Assembly: GCF_000297215.2 (NCBI RefSeq)
Contig: NZ_AMFF02000071.1
Span: forward strand, 1-59,708
Reading direction: 5' to 3'
Length of the DNA: 59,708 nt
Source: Piscirickettsia salmonis LF-89 = ATCC VR-1361
GTDB lineage: Bacteria > Pseudomonadota > Gammaproteobacteria > Piscirickettsiales > Piscirickettsiaceae
A program made the position numbers and the translations under genes. Positions 52,343 to 59,708 of this stretch are shown here, one piece after another. Below the pieces are notes generated by a model that made no database searches, was not told the DNA's origin, and saw only the letters and a list, made by a program, of their open reading frames with translations. How positions within the stretch are numbered: the stretch's first letter is position 1; each line of letters starts with the position of its first letter.

Positions 52343-53698
52343 ATGAGCAGCTGGAAGAAATTTATTCAATATCGGCGGTTATATCAGCACTCTAAACAAG
52401 CACTTTCTTTTGAGTTATGGTTTCGGCGTTTATTGTTTTGGTCCGGCGCGATTGCTGTAGGCTTGGTAGCGGTGGGTTTTGCTATTGTTGCTGAAAAAGC
52501 AAATGAAGTATCTAATGATTGGTTTCAACAGTTTCCTTACTTACCGCTCGCTTTATGTCCATTGGGTTTTATGTTGATTATTTGGCTAAAAAATAAATTC
52601 TTCCAAGGCTCAGAAGGCAGTGGTATCCCACAAGTCATGGCAGCTTTAAGTGTAAAGCAAGCAGCATCGCGTAAGCATTTAGTCTCATTACGGATTGCGG
52701 TCGGTAAATTCTTATTGACTGTTTTGGGCTTTCTGTGTGGTGGATCTATCGGTCGTGAGGGCCCGACGATTCAGTTGAGTGCGGCGGTGATGAATTCGTT
52801 GGGGAGGTGGGGTAGTTTTCACCGCCATGATGTTGAGCGTGGTCTGTTACTAGCCGGTGGTGCGGCGGGGATTTCTGCGGCATTTAATACGCCATTGGCT
52901 GGAATTGTCTTTGCAATTGAAGAGCTTTCTGGGTCGTTTGAAAAGGGTATTAGCGGTACCATTGTGACAACAGTGATTTTAGGTGGAATTATTTCGCATT
53001 ATATTCTTGGCAATTATTCATATTTTGGTACAAGTACGGCTATTTTAGATATTACTGCAGGGGGCTGGTACCCTATTATTATCTGTGCAATTTTAGGTGG
53101 GTTACTCGGCGGTATTTTTAGTACTTTGCTGCTCTCTTTAACCTGGTTATTAAGAAATTTTGCCCGTGTTCATCCTTTAGTATTAGCAGGAATCATGGGT
53201 TTATTACTGGCAATCATTGGTGTATTAACACATGGTTCGATCTTTGGTAGTGGTTATCAAGAAGCGAAAGCATTGGTCACAGGTACCGGGTCAGTGTCTG
53301 ATTATTATGGCCCGTTAAAAATGTTGGCTAATTTAGTGACTTATTTAAGTGGTATTCCTGGCGGTATCTTTGCACCTTCACTGTCTGCAGGTGCTGGTTT
53401 TGGTCAATTACTTTCGCTCGCTTTACCGGATCACTTTCATCAGGCGGTGATTATCTTAGGTATGGTGGCTTTTTTTTCTGGTGTGGTACAAAGTCCTATT
53501 ACTTGCTTTGTTATTGTATTAGAAATGACCAATAGTGTTTCTGGGAATATGATTTTACCAATTATGTTAACTTCTGTGATGGCAACAGCCTTCTCACGAA
53601 TTACGTGCCGTCAACCGCTTTATCATTCACTGGCAATACGTTATTTACGTAAACCAGAAATTAAAGCAGGATTAGGATTAAAACCTAGTAGCTCATAA
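52343..53698 (+). CDS. clcA: ClC-type chloride/proton antiporter
   Basis: An inner-membrane ClC antiporter that exchanges chloride for protons, often in acid resistance. From ATG 52343 (AAGG 7 bases upstream) it has 451 residues and about 10-12 membrane segments. Family motifs are GSEGSGIPQVMAAL, GGSIGREGPTIQLSAA with the gating glutamate, FAIEELSGSF with the proton glutamate (so an antiporter rather than a channel), and SGIPGGIFAPSLSAGAGFG. There are no CBS domains. The symbol follows Escherichia coli; a ClcB-like paralogue is possible. Confidence 0.92.
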   Translation: MSSWKKFIQYRRLYQHSKQALSFELWFRRLLFWSGAIAVGLVAVGFAIVAEKANEVSNDWFQQFPYLPLALCPLGFMLIIWLKNKFFQGSEGSGIPQVMAALSVKQAASRKHLVSLRIAVGKFLLTVLGFLCGGSIGREGPTIQLSAAVMNSLGRWGSFHRHDVERGLLLAGGAAGISAAFNTPLAGIVFAIEELSGSFEKGISGTIVTTVILGGIISHYILGNYSYFGTSTAILDITAGGWYPIIICAILGGLLGGIFSTLLLSLTWLLRNFARVHPLVLAGIMGLLLAIIGVLTHGSIFGSGYQEAKALVTGTGSVSDYYGPLKMLANLVTYLSGIPGGIFAPSLSAGAGFGQLLSLALPDHFHQAVIILGMVAFFSGVVQSPITCFVIVLEMTNSVSGNMILPIMLTSVMATAFSRITCRQPLYHSLAIRYLRKPEIKAGLGLKPSSS

Positions 53699-53765
53699 TT
53701 GTAATTACTTATGTTAGGCTGATTAAGTTTCTTGTTTTGCAATAAAAAATAGCGAATTAATCATT

Positions 53766-54296
53766 TTAATTATTAAATGCGGATTGATGCCATTGCCTTG
53801 CTTGCTTGAGTGTTTCTTGAATAAAGTGAGTTTTTGCATGCGCATATTCATTACTGTCAGTAAATTGGGGGGCAAGCTCTAGCTTATGTTGAGCGTATTG
53901 CTCAGCTACGTGAGAATGTGCGCGTAAATAATCACGGAAAAGCAGATGGCTTTTATAAAAATCACTAGTTGTTTCAACTAAGTGGATATGATGTGTATGC
54001 TGCCCTTGATGGTTTAAACGCTGAAAATAACGGCGCTCAGGTAGCTCTTTTTCGTATTTTGCAATATAGCTGTAGTTTAGCTTGGTTATTGTAGGGATAA
54101 TATATTGATCAGCTATTTTTAATGATTCTACACCGATTAAAATATCGATAATCGGTTTTGAGGTCAGCTTTGGCACAGAGGTGCTGCCGATATGCTCTAT
54201 GGTATTGATCCAATGATCGATATGCTTTAATAAGACTATTTTTTCTTGTTGATATAATGTGGGCCAGCTTGAATGATAAGGTGTTAAATCAATCAT
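53766..54296 (-). CDS. GrpB family protein (UPF0157)
   Basis: A 176-residue protein of the GrpB/UPF0157 family, which has a nucleotidyltransferase-like fold, found alone or fused to CoaE; its substrate is unknown. Visible markers are [39 protein letters not shown] and [10 protein letters not shown]. The usual GSTSVPGL reads GSTSVPKL here. Its ATG overlaps the stop of the upstream ferredoxin gene (ATGA), so they are translated together. Confidence 0.88.
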   Translation of the reverse strand: MIDLTPYHSSWPTLYQQEKIVLLKHIDHWINTIEHIGSTSVPKLTSKPIIDILIGVESLKIADQYIIPTITKLNYSYIAKYEKELPERRYFQRLNHQGQHTHHIHLVETTSDFYKSHLLFRDYLRAHSHVAEQYAQHKLELAPQFTDSNEYAHAKTHFIQETLKQARQWHQSAFNN

Positions 54297-54661
54297 TCTT
54301 CAAGTGAGCTGTCGATTGCACAATGAAAAGCGAATTCATTGACAACGTCGCCTTTGATTAAGTGTTCTTGAATAATGCGCTCCAATACTTTCGGCGTGCA
54401 GGAATGATACCAAACACCATCCGGGTAAACGACGGCAATAGGGCCTTGCTTGCATAATCTTAGGCAGTTAGCTTTGGTACGGTAAACTTCACCGCTTTGA
54501 GCAAGCCCCAGTTCGTTTAAGCGATTTTTTAGGTAATCCCAGGCGATGATGCTCTCTTCTTTATTGCAACATTTATCAATTGTTTGATCGGCACATAAAA
54601 AGATATGGCGCTTGATATTGCAGATATTTAGCTTATCTCGGGTTTCTTCTAAGTTGAGCAT
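54293..54661 (-). CDS. thioredoxin-like [2Fe-2S] ferredoxin
   Basis: A 122-residue protein of the thioredoxin-like ferredoxin family (as in NuoE-type folds and Shethna-type ferredoxins). Cysteines fit the four-ligand pattern: [18 protein letters not shown] in the first half and [21 protein letters not shown] in the second. The final segment [19 protein letters not shown] matches the end of the family. It likely carries electrons; partner unknown. It is coupled to the GrpB gene by a 4-base overlap and is downstream of rnpB on the same strand. Confidence 0.88.
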   Translation of the reverse strand: MLNLEETRDKLNICNIKRHIFLCADQTIDKCCNKEESIIAWDYLKNRLNELGLAQSGEVYRTKANCLRLCKQGPIAVVYPDGVWYHSCTPKVLERIIQEHLIKGDVVNEFAFHCAIDSSLEE

Positions 54662-54772
54662 ATTGGTTCTCTAAATAGTTAATTATTATTTGATGATATT
54701 TTAAATTAATTTATAGCCAGTAAAGTTAAGATAATAAGGGAGTAGTTAGTATACAAGGATGAGAAGAGTAAT

Positions 54773-55123
54773 GTCGAGTCAGCCTATAAGCCGGGTTCTG
54801 TCGTGAATAGTCATTCATCTGGGATACATGTCACCATGTACCTCAAGCAACCTACCCAACCTCAGTACGGGCCATACCATTGAGGTTCTATTTGGTCTTG
54901 CTTCAGGTGGGGTTTACCATGCCACGCCGTGTTACCACGTGTGCGGTGCGCTCTTACCGCACCCTTTCAGCCTTGCCGGTGATTGCTCACTTAGGCGGTC
55001 TACTCTCTGCTGCACTTTCCGTAGGCTCACGCCCCCCAGGGGTTACCTGGCACCTTGCCCTATGAAGCCCGGACTTTCCTCCATAGCCTTACAGACTACA
55101 GCGACTATCCAGCCGACTCGAAC
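54773..55123 (-). ncRNA. rnpB: RNase P RNA
   Basis: The catalytic RNA of RNase P, which cleaves tRNA precursors with RnpA. The minus strand reads GAGGAAAGTCCGGGCTTCAT, AGGGCAAGGTGCCAGGTAA, GGAAAGTGCAGCAGAGAG, TGAAAGGGTGCGGTAAGAGC, TGGTAAACCCCACC, GACCAAATAG and GACAGAACCCGGCTTAT, in the order of gammaproteobacterial type A RNA. The two ends pair (CGAGTC with GACTCG), forming helix P1 and fixing the limits to within a few bases. The part between P2 and the GAGGAAAGTCC region is short, so helix P3 is reduced compared with Escherichia coli. A matching promoter lies just upstream. Confidence 0.97.
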
Positions 55124-55129
55124 TTCCTA

Positions 55130-55157
55130 ATTATAAGGAGATATTTTGATTCGTCAA
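55130..55157 (-). promoter_or_regulatory. rnpB promoter
   Basis: On the minus strand TTGACG (55152-55157) and a perfect TATAAT (55130-55135) are 16 bases apart. The predicted start, about 7 bases past the -10, coincides with the 5' end of the RNase P RNA deduced from pairing. Confidence 0.8.
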
Positions 55158-55174
55158 GTGTCGATAAAAAGGTT

Positions 55175-55225
55175 CACTCGGCGTTGAGTGCCTAAGGTTA
55201 GGCATTTAAAGCAGGGATCTGCTTT
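55175..55225. repeat. three tandem small hairpins upstream of rnpB
   Basis: CACTC-GGCGTT-GAGTG (55175-55190), GCCTAA-GG-TTAGGC (55190-55203) and AAAGCAG-GGAT-CTGCTTT (55208-55225) follow one another with almost no spacing. They lie upstream of the rnpB promoter. Function unknown; they could be operators, a degenerate element end or part of an unannotated RNA. Confidence 0.65.
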
Positions 55226-55534
55226 AGCGTAATTTATGTAATTAGAGTGCTTGTTTTATTAATTGATGTGTAGTTAATTTTTGCAGGTAAAAATCATAAA
55301 TAATTTATGTTAAGTGTTAATTTGTAAAAACGGCGGATAAATTTAAAGTTTATCAACATGAATGTTTGTGTTTTATTTTTACTTTATAAATATATATAGT
55401 CTATATTTTCAAATATATTCGTTATTTTTTCATTAAATAGCGTGTTTTTGTCTAAATCTACTTATAGAAATATATTTATTGAAATTGCACCGATTAAAAT
55501 TATGGTTAAAATGTTAATGTTGCTTAACATCGTA
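55226..55534. other. very AT-rich intergenic stretch
   Basis: Between the rnpB promoter region and the M4 peptidase promoter. I see no gene. A hairpin ATGTTAA-TGTTGC-TTAACAT lies at 55511-55530, just before the promoter palindromes. Confidence 0.6.
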
Positions 55535-55565
55535 TTGACTTAATATTAAGGTTCGTTATATAACG
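55535..55565 (+). promoter_or_regulatory. M4 peptidase promoter covered by two palindromes
   Basis: A -35 TTGACT (55535-55540) and -10 TATAAC (55559-55564) are 18 bases apart. A perfect 12-bp palindrome CTTAATATTAAG (55539-55550) overlaps the end of the -35, and another, CGTTATATAACG (55554-55565), covers the -10. This layout suits repression by dimeric regulators. The leader to the ATG at 55774 would be about 200 bases. Confidence 0.5.
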
Positions 55566-55689
55566 TAGCTTATGCGGTTGAAATAAACCGTAGATTGACT
55601 CAACAGAGTAGGTAATGAGATTAAAGCCATCATGGTGTGATTTGAAACAGTCTTTTTGTTATTTGCATCTGTCTTAATAGTCAATTGTC

Positions 55690-55719
55690 TTATCATTAAT
55701 TAAAAAAAATTAATGATAA
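55690..55719. repeat. AT-only inverted repeat in the M4 peptidase leader
   Basis: TTATCATTAATT and AATTAATGATAA are perfect 12-bp arms around six A. It lies 54 bases before the peptidase start codon and could be an operator or an RNA hairpin. Confidence 0.6.
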
Positions 55720-55773
55720 TTGATTATTTTTTATTACTTATTATTCTAGCTGCGTCTGTTGGAGGGCCTCCTT

Positions 55774-57546
55774 ATGCGAAAAAAAAATCTTGCTATTATT
55801 ATTTCTGCCATTACTGCATCTACTGCACTATTATCATCCCATGCATTAAGCACGGTAAATTCATACAATAAGCCTGTTTCCTCTTCTAATATCGAAGGTT
55901 TTGCGATTGAAGGTGCAGGAGATAGCTCAAATACAATGCTATCAAGTCGCTCTGCTACAACGACTGATAAAAATACCCTAAGCCAAGTGAGTAGTACGAC
56001 AATGGATGGCGATACTTACATCCGTTACCAGCAAAAATATGAGGGTATTCCTGTAATCGGTACACAGGTGGTGGTAAAACAGCCTAAAGCTGTTACTGGT
56101 TTTGCAGCAACGAGCCGATCGGCATCGACGGCAACAGCTACTCGAATATCGTTGGCAAAAGATTTAGATGTTGATTTGGTTGCAACAGTGAGTGCTGATG
56201 ATGCCAAAGCATTTGCTAAACAGCAATTTGAAAAGGATTATAGTGGTACGCAAGTTGCTGATGACTCTATAAAGTCAACAAAAGAGATTCGTATTGTAGA
56301 TAATAAAGCTCAGCTTTATTATCGAGTGACGTTTAATGCTAGCAATACAGCTGGTGGTAAGCCATATCGTATGGTTTATATTATTAATGCCACTGGGACC
56401 TCTAAGGCTATGGTGCTGAGTTTCTGGGACAGTATTCCAAATTATAGTGATACTGGGCCTGGTGGAAATGAGAAAACGGTACAGTATGGTCCAACAGGCG
56501 TTAAATTTTTTTATGGGGAAAATAATTTACCAGCCTTGAATGTGAGTGAGGACAACAGCACCTGCACGATGGACAATGGAGATGTTCGGTTGGTTAATGT
56601 AGAGCATCAAGCAGATCATTCTTGGGATAGTGATTACAACACAACGGCTTATCAATATAGCTGTGGCCACAATCAGGGTGATCCGATCAATGGTGCGTAT
56701 TCACCTACAGATGATGCTTATTATTTTGGTAGTATGATTATTGATATGTATAAGAATTGGTATGGTGTTGATGCTTTGCAAGAAAATGGCGAGCCAATGC
56801 AATTAATTATGCGTGTCCATTATGGTACTGATTATGATAATGCATTTTGGGATGGGCATACTATGTCATTTGGCGATGGTAGTAGCTTTTATCCTCTTGT
56901 ATCTCTGGATGTTGCAGGTCATGAAGTGAGCCATGGATTTACTGAGCAGCACTCTGGTTTGGATTATAAATATCAATATGGATCATTAAATGAAGCCTTT
57001 TCTGATATGGCAGGTCAAGCGGTGCGGGCTTATTTATTAAGTACAAATCCTGATTTATATAAGCAACTGTACTTTAACCAAGATGAAGTTACTTGGGGTA
57101 TTGGTGAAACAATTTCTAAAGGGGATGATGAGAGTGATGCCCTACGTTATATGAATAACCCTTCTAAAGATGGAGTCTCGGCAGATTGTGATGATAAGGA
57201 ATTAGCTGGATCGACGTGTACTATATCATATGATGAGGTAGTAGCTACCTCAAAAGACTACCCAATTAAAGATCGACAGAGTTATATTGTTCATACTGGT
57301 AGTGGTGTATTTAATAAGGCGTTTTACTTGTTATCACAACAGGTGGGTATTAAAGATGCCTTTAGGGTAATGAAGGATGCGAATGTTAAATATTGGGGTA
57401 AATACTCAGATTTTTCAGATGCTGCATGTGGTGTGCTAAAAGCTGCTAATGACGACGGTGTGGGTTCTACCTCAATGATTAAAGATGTTTTTAATCAAGT
57501 CGGGGTGTCAACAGATAGCTGTCAGATTGGAACGCTAAGCGAGTAA
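55774..57546 (+). CDS. secreted M4-family (thermolysin-like) zinc metallopeptidase
   Basis: A secreted zinc endopeptidase of the kind that includes Legionella ProA and Vibrio hemagglutinin/protease. From ATG 55774, with GGAGG well placed upstream, it has 590 residues: a signal peptide (LAIIISAITASTALLSSHALS), a propeptide (FTP/PepSY-like, with YIRYQQKYEGIPVIGTQVVV), and the catalytic domain. The zinc motif is HEVSH (H383, H387) with the third ligand E407 in LNEAFSDMAG, giving HExxH-x19-E. The active-site histidine region is HTGSGVFNKAFYLLS. It may act as a virulence or nutrient-acquisition enzyme; the substrate is unknown. A C1 peptidase gene follows. Confidence 0.94.
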   Translation: MRKKNLAIIISAITASTALLSSHALSTVNSYNKPVSSSNIEGFAIEGAGDSSNTMLSSRSATTTDKNTLSQVSSTTMDGDTYIRYQQKYEGIPVIGTQVVVKQPKAVTGFAATSRSASTATATRISLAKDLDVDLVATVSADDAKAFAKQQFEKDYSGTQVADDSIKSTKEIRIVDNKAQLYYRVTFNASNTAGGKPYRMVYIINATGTSKAMVLSFWDSIPNYSDTGPGGNEKTVQYGPTGVKFFYGENNLPALNVSEDNSTCTMDNGDVRLVNVEHQADHSWDSDYNTTAYQYSCGHNQGDPINGAYSPTDDAYYFGSMIIDMYKNWYGVDALQENGEPMQLIMRVHYGTDYDNAFWDGHTMSFGDGSSFYPLVSLDVAGHEVSHGFTEQHSGLDYKYQYGSLNEAFSDMAGQAVRAYLLSTNPDLYKQLYFNQDEVTWGIGETISKGDDESDALRYMNNPSKDGVSADCDDKELAGSTCTISYDEVVATSKDYPIKDRQSYIVHTGSGVFNKAFYLLSQQVGIKDAFRVMKDANVKYWGKYSDFSDAACGVLKAANDDGVGSTSMIKDVFNQVGVSTDSCQIGTLSE

Positions 57547-57562
57547 ATATTTGTTTTGCACC

Positions 57563-57587
57563 TGCCTCTCTATTTTTTAGAGAGGCA
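57563..57587 (+). terminator. stem-loop after the M4 peptidase gene
   Basis: TGCCTCTCTA and TAGAGAGGCA form a perfect 10-bp stem with a five-T loop, 17 bases after the stop codon. The T-run after it is poor, so it may act as an mRNA-stabilising hairpin as well as or instead of a terminator. Confidence 0.6.
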
Positions 57588-57972
57588 ATGCCTTATCACT
57601 TGTGATGTCTTATGTCGATATTTAAAAGTGCAGTTATTTTTATGTAAAAATAAGTTGACGTTTCGGTTGTCGATGTTATATAAATGTTTCTATGTATTGG
57701 CAAGGATGGTAGATAAAAATGAAAGAGATAAAAAATAAAATAACCTTAATTTATTTTATGTTATTAACAGGAATTTAATATATAACGAATATAATTTTAT
57801 TTAATATTATTTAATTTTGTTATTCTTTTTTGATATAAATAAAACATATAAGGAGAGGTTATGTTTAAATTTTCTTCTGGCTTTACCTGACTGATTTATT
57901 GATTTTTTCTTAAGTAATTATTTATCATTTTAATATATACGCGATTTTATATCTTTTATATGGAGTTTTATT
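57588..57972. other. AT-rich leader region of the C1 peptidase
   Basis: About 385 bases without a normal gene. It includes a 9-bp TATATAACG at 57779-57787, identical to part of the M4 promoter palindrome, and a very short reading frame with a strong ribosome site at 57861. Confidence 0.5.
57861..57890 (+). CDS. possible 9-codon leader peptide
   Basis: A strong AAGGAGAGG ribosome site at good spacing is followed by ATG and eight codons encoding MFKFSSGFT, then TGA. It lies 82 bases before the C1 peptidase start. It may be a leader peptide affecting expression, or the remains of a former gene start. I have no further support. Confidence 0.3.
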   Translation: MFKFSSGFT

Positions 57973-59100
57973 GTGCTTAACAAGAGTAAACTTACTTTAA
58001 TCTCATCTTCTTTATTATTATCTGCGAGTGCTTTTGCCGGAGCAATACAAATTGTTGGAACAACGACAACCACTGTGCCGGTGAATAGTACTCTGGTTGC
58101 TGCGACGAATGGTGGCAAAGCGATCGGTTCTTATACTGTAAGTTTAATGAAGGTTAATATCGATAAAGCAGCGTCTGAACGCTTAGCTGCGAACATAGAA
58201 GAAACTTTAAAAAATAGTTCTTCTCGTGGTTCGTCTTTAGGATTTGCGGCTGTTGATAGTACAGTGCAAAAGCAATTAGGTATGGCTGGTGTTGCACCTC
58301 TGGATCAGGGCGTGCATGGTAGTTGTGCAACCTTTGCAAATACAGGGGCGATTGATGCCTTGTATGGTTTAACGGATCAGTCAGCACAAGTGAGTGAGCT
58401 TTGCAATCTTGAGTTGGGCAAATCATTAGTTACTTTGGGTGAGCAGGATCGTAGTGGTTGGGATGGTACTTTAGGCCCTGTTGTGCTAACACAGATTAAT
58501 AGTCATGGTTATATGACAATTGACCAAGAATCTAGCGGTGCTTGTGGTGGTCTAACAAGTTACCCTGTAACTAGTTCTGATACTGGTGGTTCTATTTCTA
58601 AGGATGATTTTGAAAGTTACAGTAAACAAAACCAAGAGTTTAAGGTAAGTAATTGGCAGCCAATTTTCTCAGCAAGTAGTTTTCCCGTTGATCCAGAGCA
58701 GGCTGATCAGGTGTTAACGGAAGTTAAGCAAGCGATTAACTCACAGCATCGTGTAAGTTTTGGTACATTGCTTGATGATAGTATCGGTCAAAATGGTGCG
58801 GTAGCTAAATATAGTGCTAACAATAATACTGTTAATAATAATAATACCTGGGTGCTGACAAGCAAAATTGCAAGCGATGCCCAAGCAAATGCAATTCATT
58901 CTGGACATGAGATGCTAATTACCGGTTATGATGATCAGCAGTGTGTGACTTATCAAGATGGCTTATTTGGTGGCACTAAACAGCAGTGTGGGTTGTTAAC
59001 GCTTAGAAATTCATGGGGGAATACCGGTGATAATGGCGATTACTATATGACTTATGATCACTTTAAAACCATGGTAATGGAAGCTCAAGAAATCAAGTAA
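57973..59100 (+). CDS. secreted papain-like (C1 family) cysteine peptidase
   Basis: A 375-residue protein from a GTG start, with TGGAG 7 bases upstream. The signal peptide (LTLISSSLLLSASAFA) is followed by a propeptide of about 85 residues. The catalytic cysteine is C118 in PLDQGVHGSCATFA, with the oxyanion glutamine Q112; the histidine is H312 in SGHEMLITGYDD and the asparagine N346 in LRNSWGNTGDNGDYYM. The set is complete, so it should be active once processed. Neighbouring M4 peptidase could mature it. A good terminator follows. Confidence 0.9.
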   Translation: MLNKSKLTLISSSLLLSASAFAGAIQIVGTTTTTVPVNSTLVAATNGGKAIGSYTVSLMKVNIDKAASERLAANIEETLKNSSSRGSSLGFAAVDSTVQKQLGMAGVAPLDQGVHGSCATFANTGAIDALYGLTDQSAQVSELCNLELGKSLVTLGEQDRSGWDGTLGPVVLTQINSHGYMTIDQESSGACGGLTSYPVTSSDTGGSISKDDFESYSKQNQEFKVSNWQPIFSASSFPVDPEQADQVLTEVKQAINSQHRVSFGTLLDDSIGQNGAVAKYSANNNTVNNNNTWVLTSKIASDAQANAIHSGHEMLITGYDDQQCVTYQDGLFGGTKQQCGLLTLRNSWGNTGDNGDYYMTYDHFKTMVMEAQEIK

Positions 59101-59125
59101 ATCTATAATTATTTTTCAGAATTAG

Positions 59126-59150
59126 AGGCGTAGTCATTACGCCTTTTTTA
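59126..59150 (+). terminator. intrinsic terminator of the C1 peptidase gene
   Basis: AGGCGTA and TACGCCT form a 7-bp stem with a 5-base loop, followed directly by a run of T, 25 bases after the stop codon. Confidence 0.85.
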
Positions 59151-59172
59151 TAAATTATATTTATTTAATTTT

Positions 59173-59634
59173 TTAATTAATCAAGTTATAACCGCCATCA
59201 ACAAATAAGGTTTGGCCGGTCATGCCGCTGGCAAGGTCACTGACTAAAAAGCTGGCAAGAGTGCCAACTTCTTCTTGATTGATAATGCGTTGCATTGGCG
59301 ATTTTCTTGCTGTTATTGCTAGTAATTGATCTAGGTCTTTAATGCCAGTTGCAGCACGGGTGGGCATTAATCCTGGTGATATGCCATAGACGCGAATATT
59401 TTTTTCAGCAAGCTCGACGGCTAAATATTTGATACTTGCCTCAAGCGCGGCTTTAATCGGCCCCATCATATTATAATTTTTCATGACTTTTTGTTCGCCT
59501 AAATAACTCATGCTGATGAGTGAGCCACCATTTTTCATAAGGCTTTCTGCTTGTTGGGCAATATTAATAAATGAATGACAAGAAATATCCATGGCTTGCA
59601 AGAAAGCTTGGCTTGAGGTATAGCGCTCGATCAA
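59173..59634 (-). pseudogene. FabI-like enoyl-ACP reductase, C-terminal part only
   Basis: The C-terminal 150 or so residues of a short-chain dehydrogenase close to FabI, the enoyl-ACP reductase of fatty acid synthesis. Visible are FLQAMDISCHSFINIAQQ, ISMSYLGEQKV, the catalytic pair in NYNMMGPIKAALEA (Tyr-x6-Lys), and the end TLFVDGGYNLIN. The N-terminal Rossmann glycine loop, about 100 residues, is missing: family similarity stops at about 59630, next to an IS630-type transposase gene on the other strand. The frame stays open into that element, but with unrelated sequence. It is therefore probably a gene broken by insertion. Confidence 0.8.
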
Positions 59635-59639
59635 CAGTT

Positions 59640-59708
59640 TCTGACCTACTATCAGTAGGTTAAAAAATACAATAAGGAAAAACGATGCCTTCTCCTTACA
59701 GTTATGAC
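59640..59708 (+). mobile_element. left end of an IS630-type insertion element
   Basis: The break in the FabI-like frame coincides with a short region and then the start of a transposase gene, so an insertion sequence begins about 59630-59645 and runs off the window. A palindrome ACCTACT-ATC-AGTAGGT (59644-59660) lies near the presumed end. The exact tip and target duplication cannot be set from one side. Confidence 0.6.
59685..59708 (+). CDS. IS630-family transposase, N-terminal fragment
   Basis: Only eight codons are in the window: MPSPYSYD, after an AAGGAA ribosome site. This opening is typical of many IS630-type transposases (MPxPYSYDLRxK). The rest lies outside, so the call rests on the start and on the disrupted neighbour. 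Confidence 0.6.

Noticed and set aside
54828-55130. 100-codon plus-strand frame over the RNase P RNA
   Set aside because: It is antisense to rnpB, whose RNA signature explains the conservation; such frames are a common annotation error.
55615-55677. 18-codon frame starting MRLKPSWCD in the M4 leader
   Set aside because: The ribosome site is weak and nothing else supports translation; too short to argue for.

Overview
The window is the replication-origin segment of a gammaproteobacterial chromosome. It has an AT-rich look, a Pseudomonas-type gene order (rpmH-rnpA-yidC-mnmE-mnmG-rsmG-parA-parB-atp on one side, dnaA-dnaN-recF-gyrB on the other), an mDAP-type MurE, LpxC and a gamma-type RNase P RNA. 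Remnants of IS982-like and IS630-like elements at its two ends, together with secreted M4 and C1 peptidases, would fit a host-associated relative of Piscirickettsia (Thiotrichales). That placement is an inference from general resemblance and was not tested.

Layout. 1-800: a truncated IS982-type transposase on the minus strand. 844-11250 (minus): glmS, glmU, then the complete F1Fo ATP synthase operon atpIBEFHAGDC with a clear promoter and a shared terminator. 11365-13821 (minus): parB, parA, rsmG. 13869-19678 (minus): mnmG, mnmE, yidC, rnpA, rpmH; yidD is absent from its usual place. 19679-20331: the probable oriC, with seven perfect DnaA boxes and AT-rich direct repeats. A second cluster of three DnaA boxes lies between mnmG and mnmE. 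20332-26563 (plus): dnaA, dnaN, recF, gyrB, with two parS-like sites inside recF. 26595-27908 (minus): bioA with a BirA-like operator upstream. 28533-49336 (plus): ycgL, ycgN and the whole division and cell-wall (dcw) cluster rsmH-ftsL-ftsI-murE-murF-mraY-murD-ftsW-murG-murC-ddl-ftsQ-ftsA-ftsZ-lpxC, then secA. 49546-54661: an accessory stretch with a fatty acid desaturase, acylphosphatase, phosphodiester-glycosidase-like exported protein, a small unknown protein, a ClC antiporter, a GrpB-family protein and a thioredoxin-like ferredoxin. 54773-55123 (minus): rnpB. 55774-59100 (plus): two secreted peptidases, M4 then C1. 59173-59708: the C-terminal part of a FabI-like reductase cut off by an IS630-type element whose transposase gene begins at the window edge.

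How it works together. Almost all genes point away from 19.7-20.3 kb, as expected if forks leave that point in both directions. DnaA boxes near the dnaA promoter suggest autoregulation. ParA, ParB and the nearby parS sites would segregate the origin. The dcw cluster is unusually close to the origin, so cell-wall, division, replication and energy genes all share high origin-proximal gene dosage. I did not find a wholly new defence or mobile system here. The most interesting features are the extended ATP synthase subunit c, the twin DnaA-box clusters, the oriC direct repeats, the palindrome-covered promoter of the secreted M4 peptidase, and the disrupted FabI-like gene.
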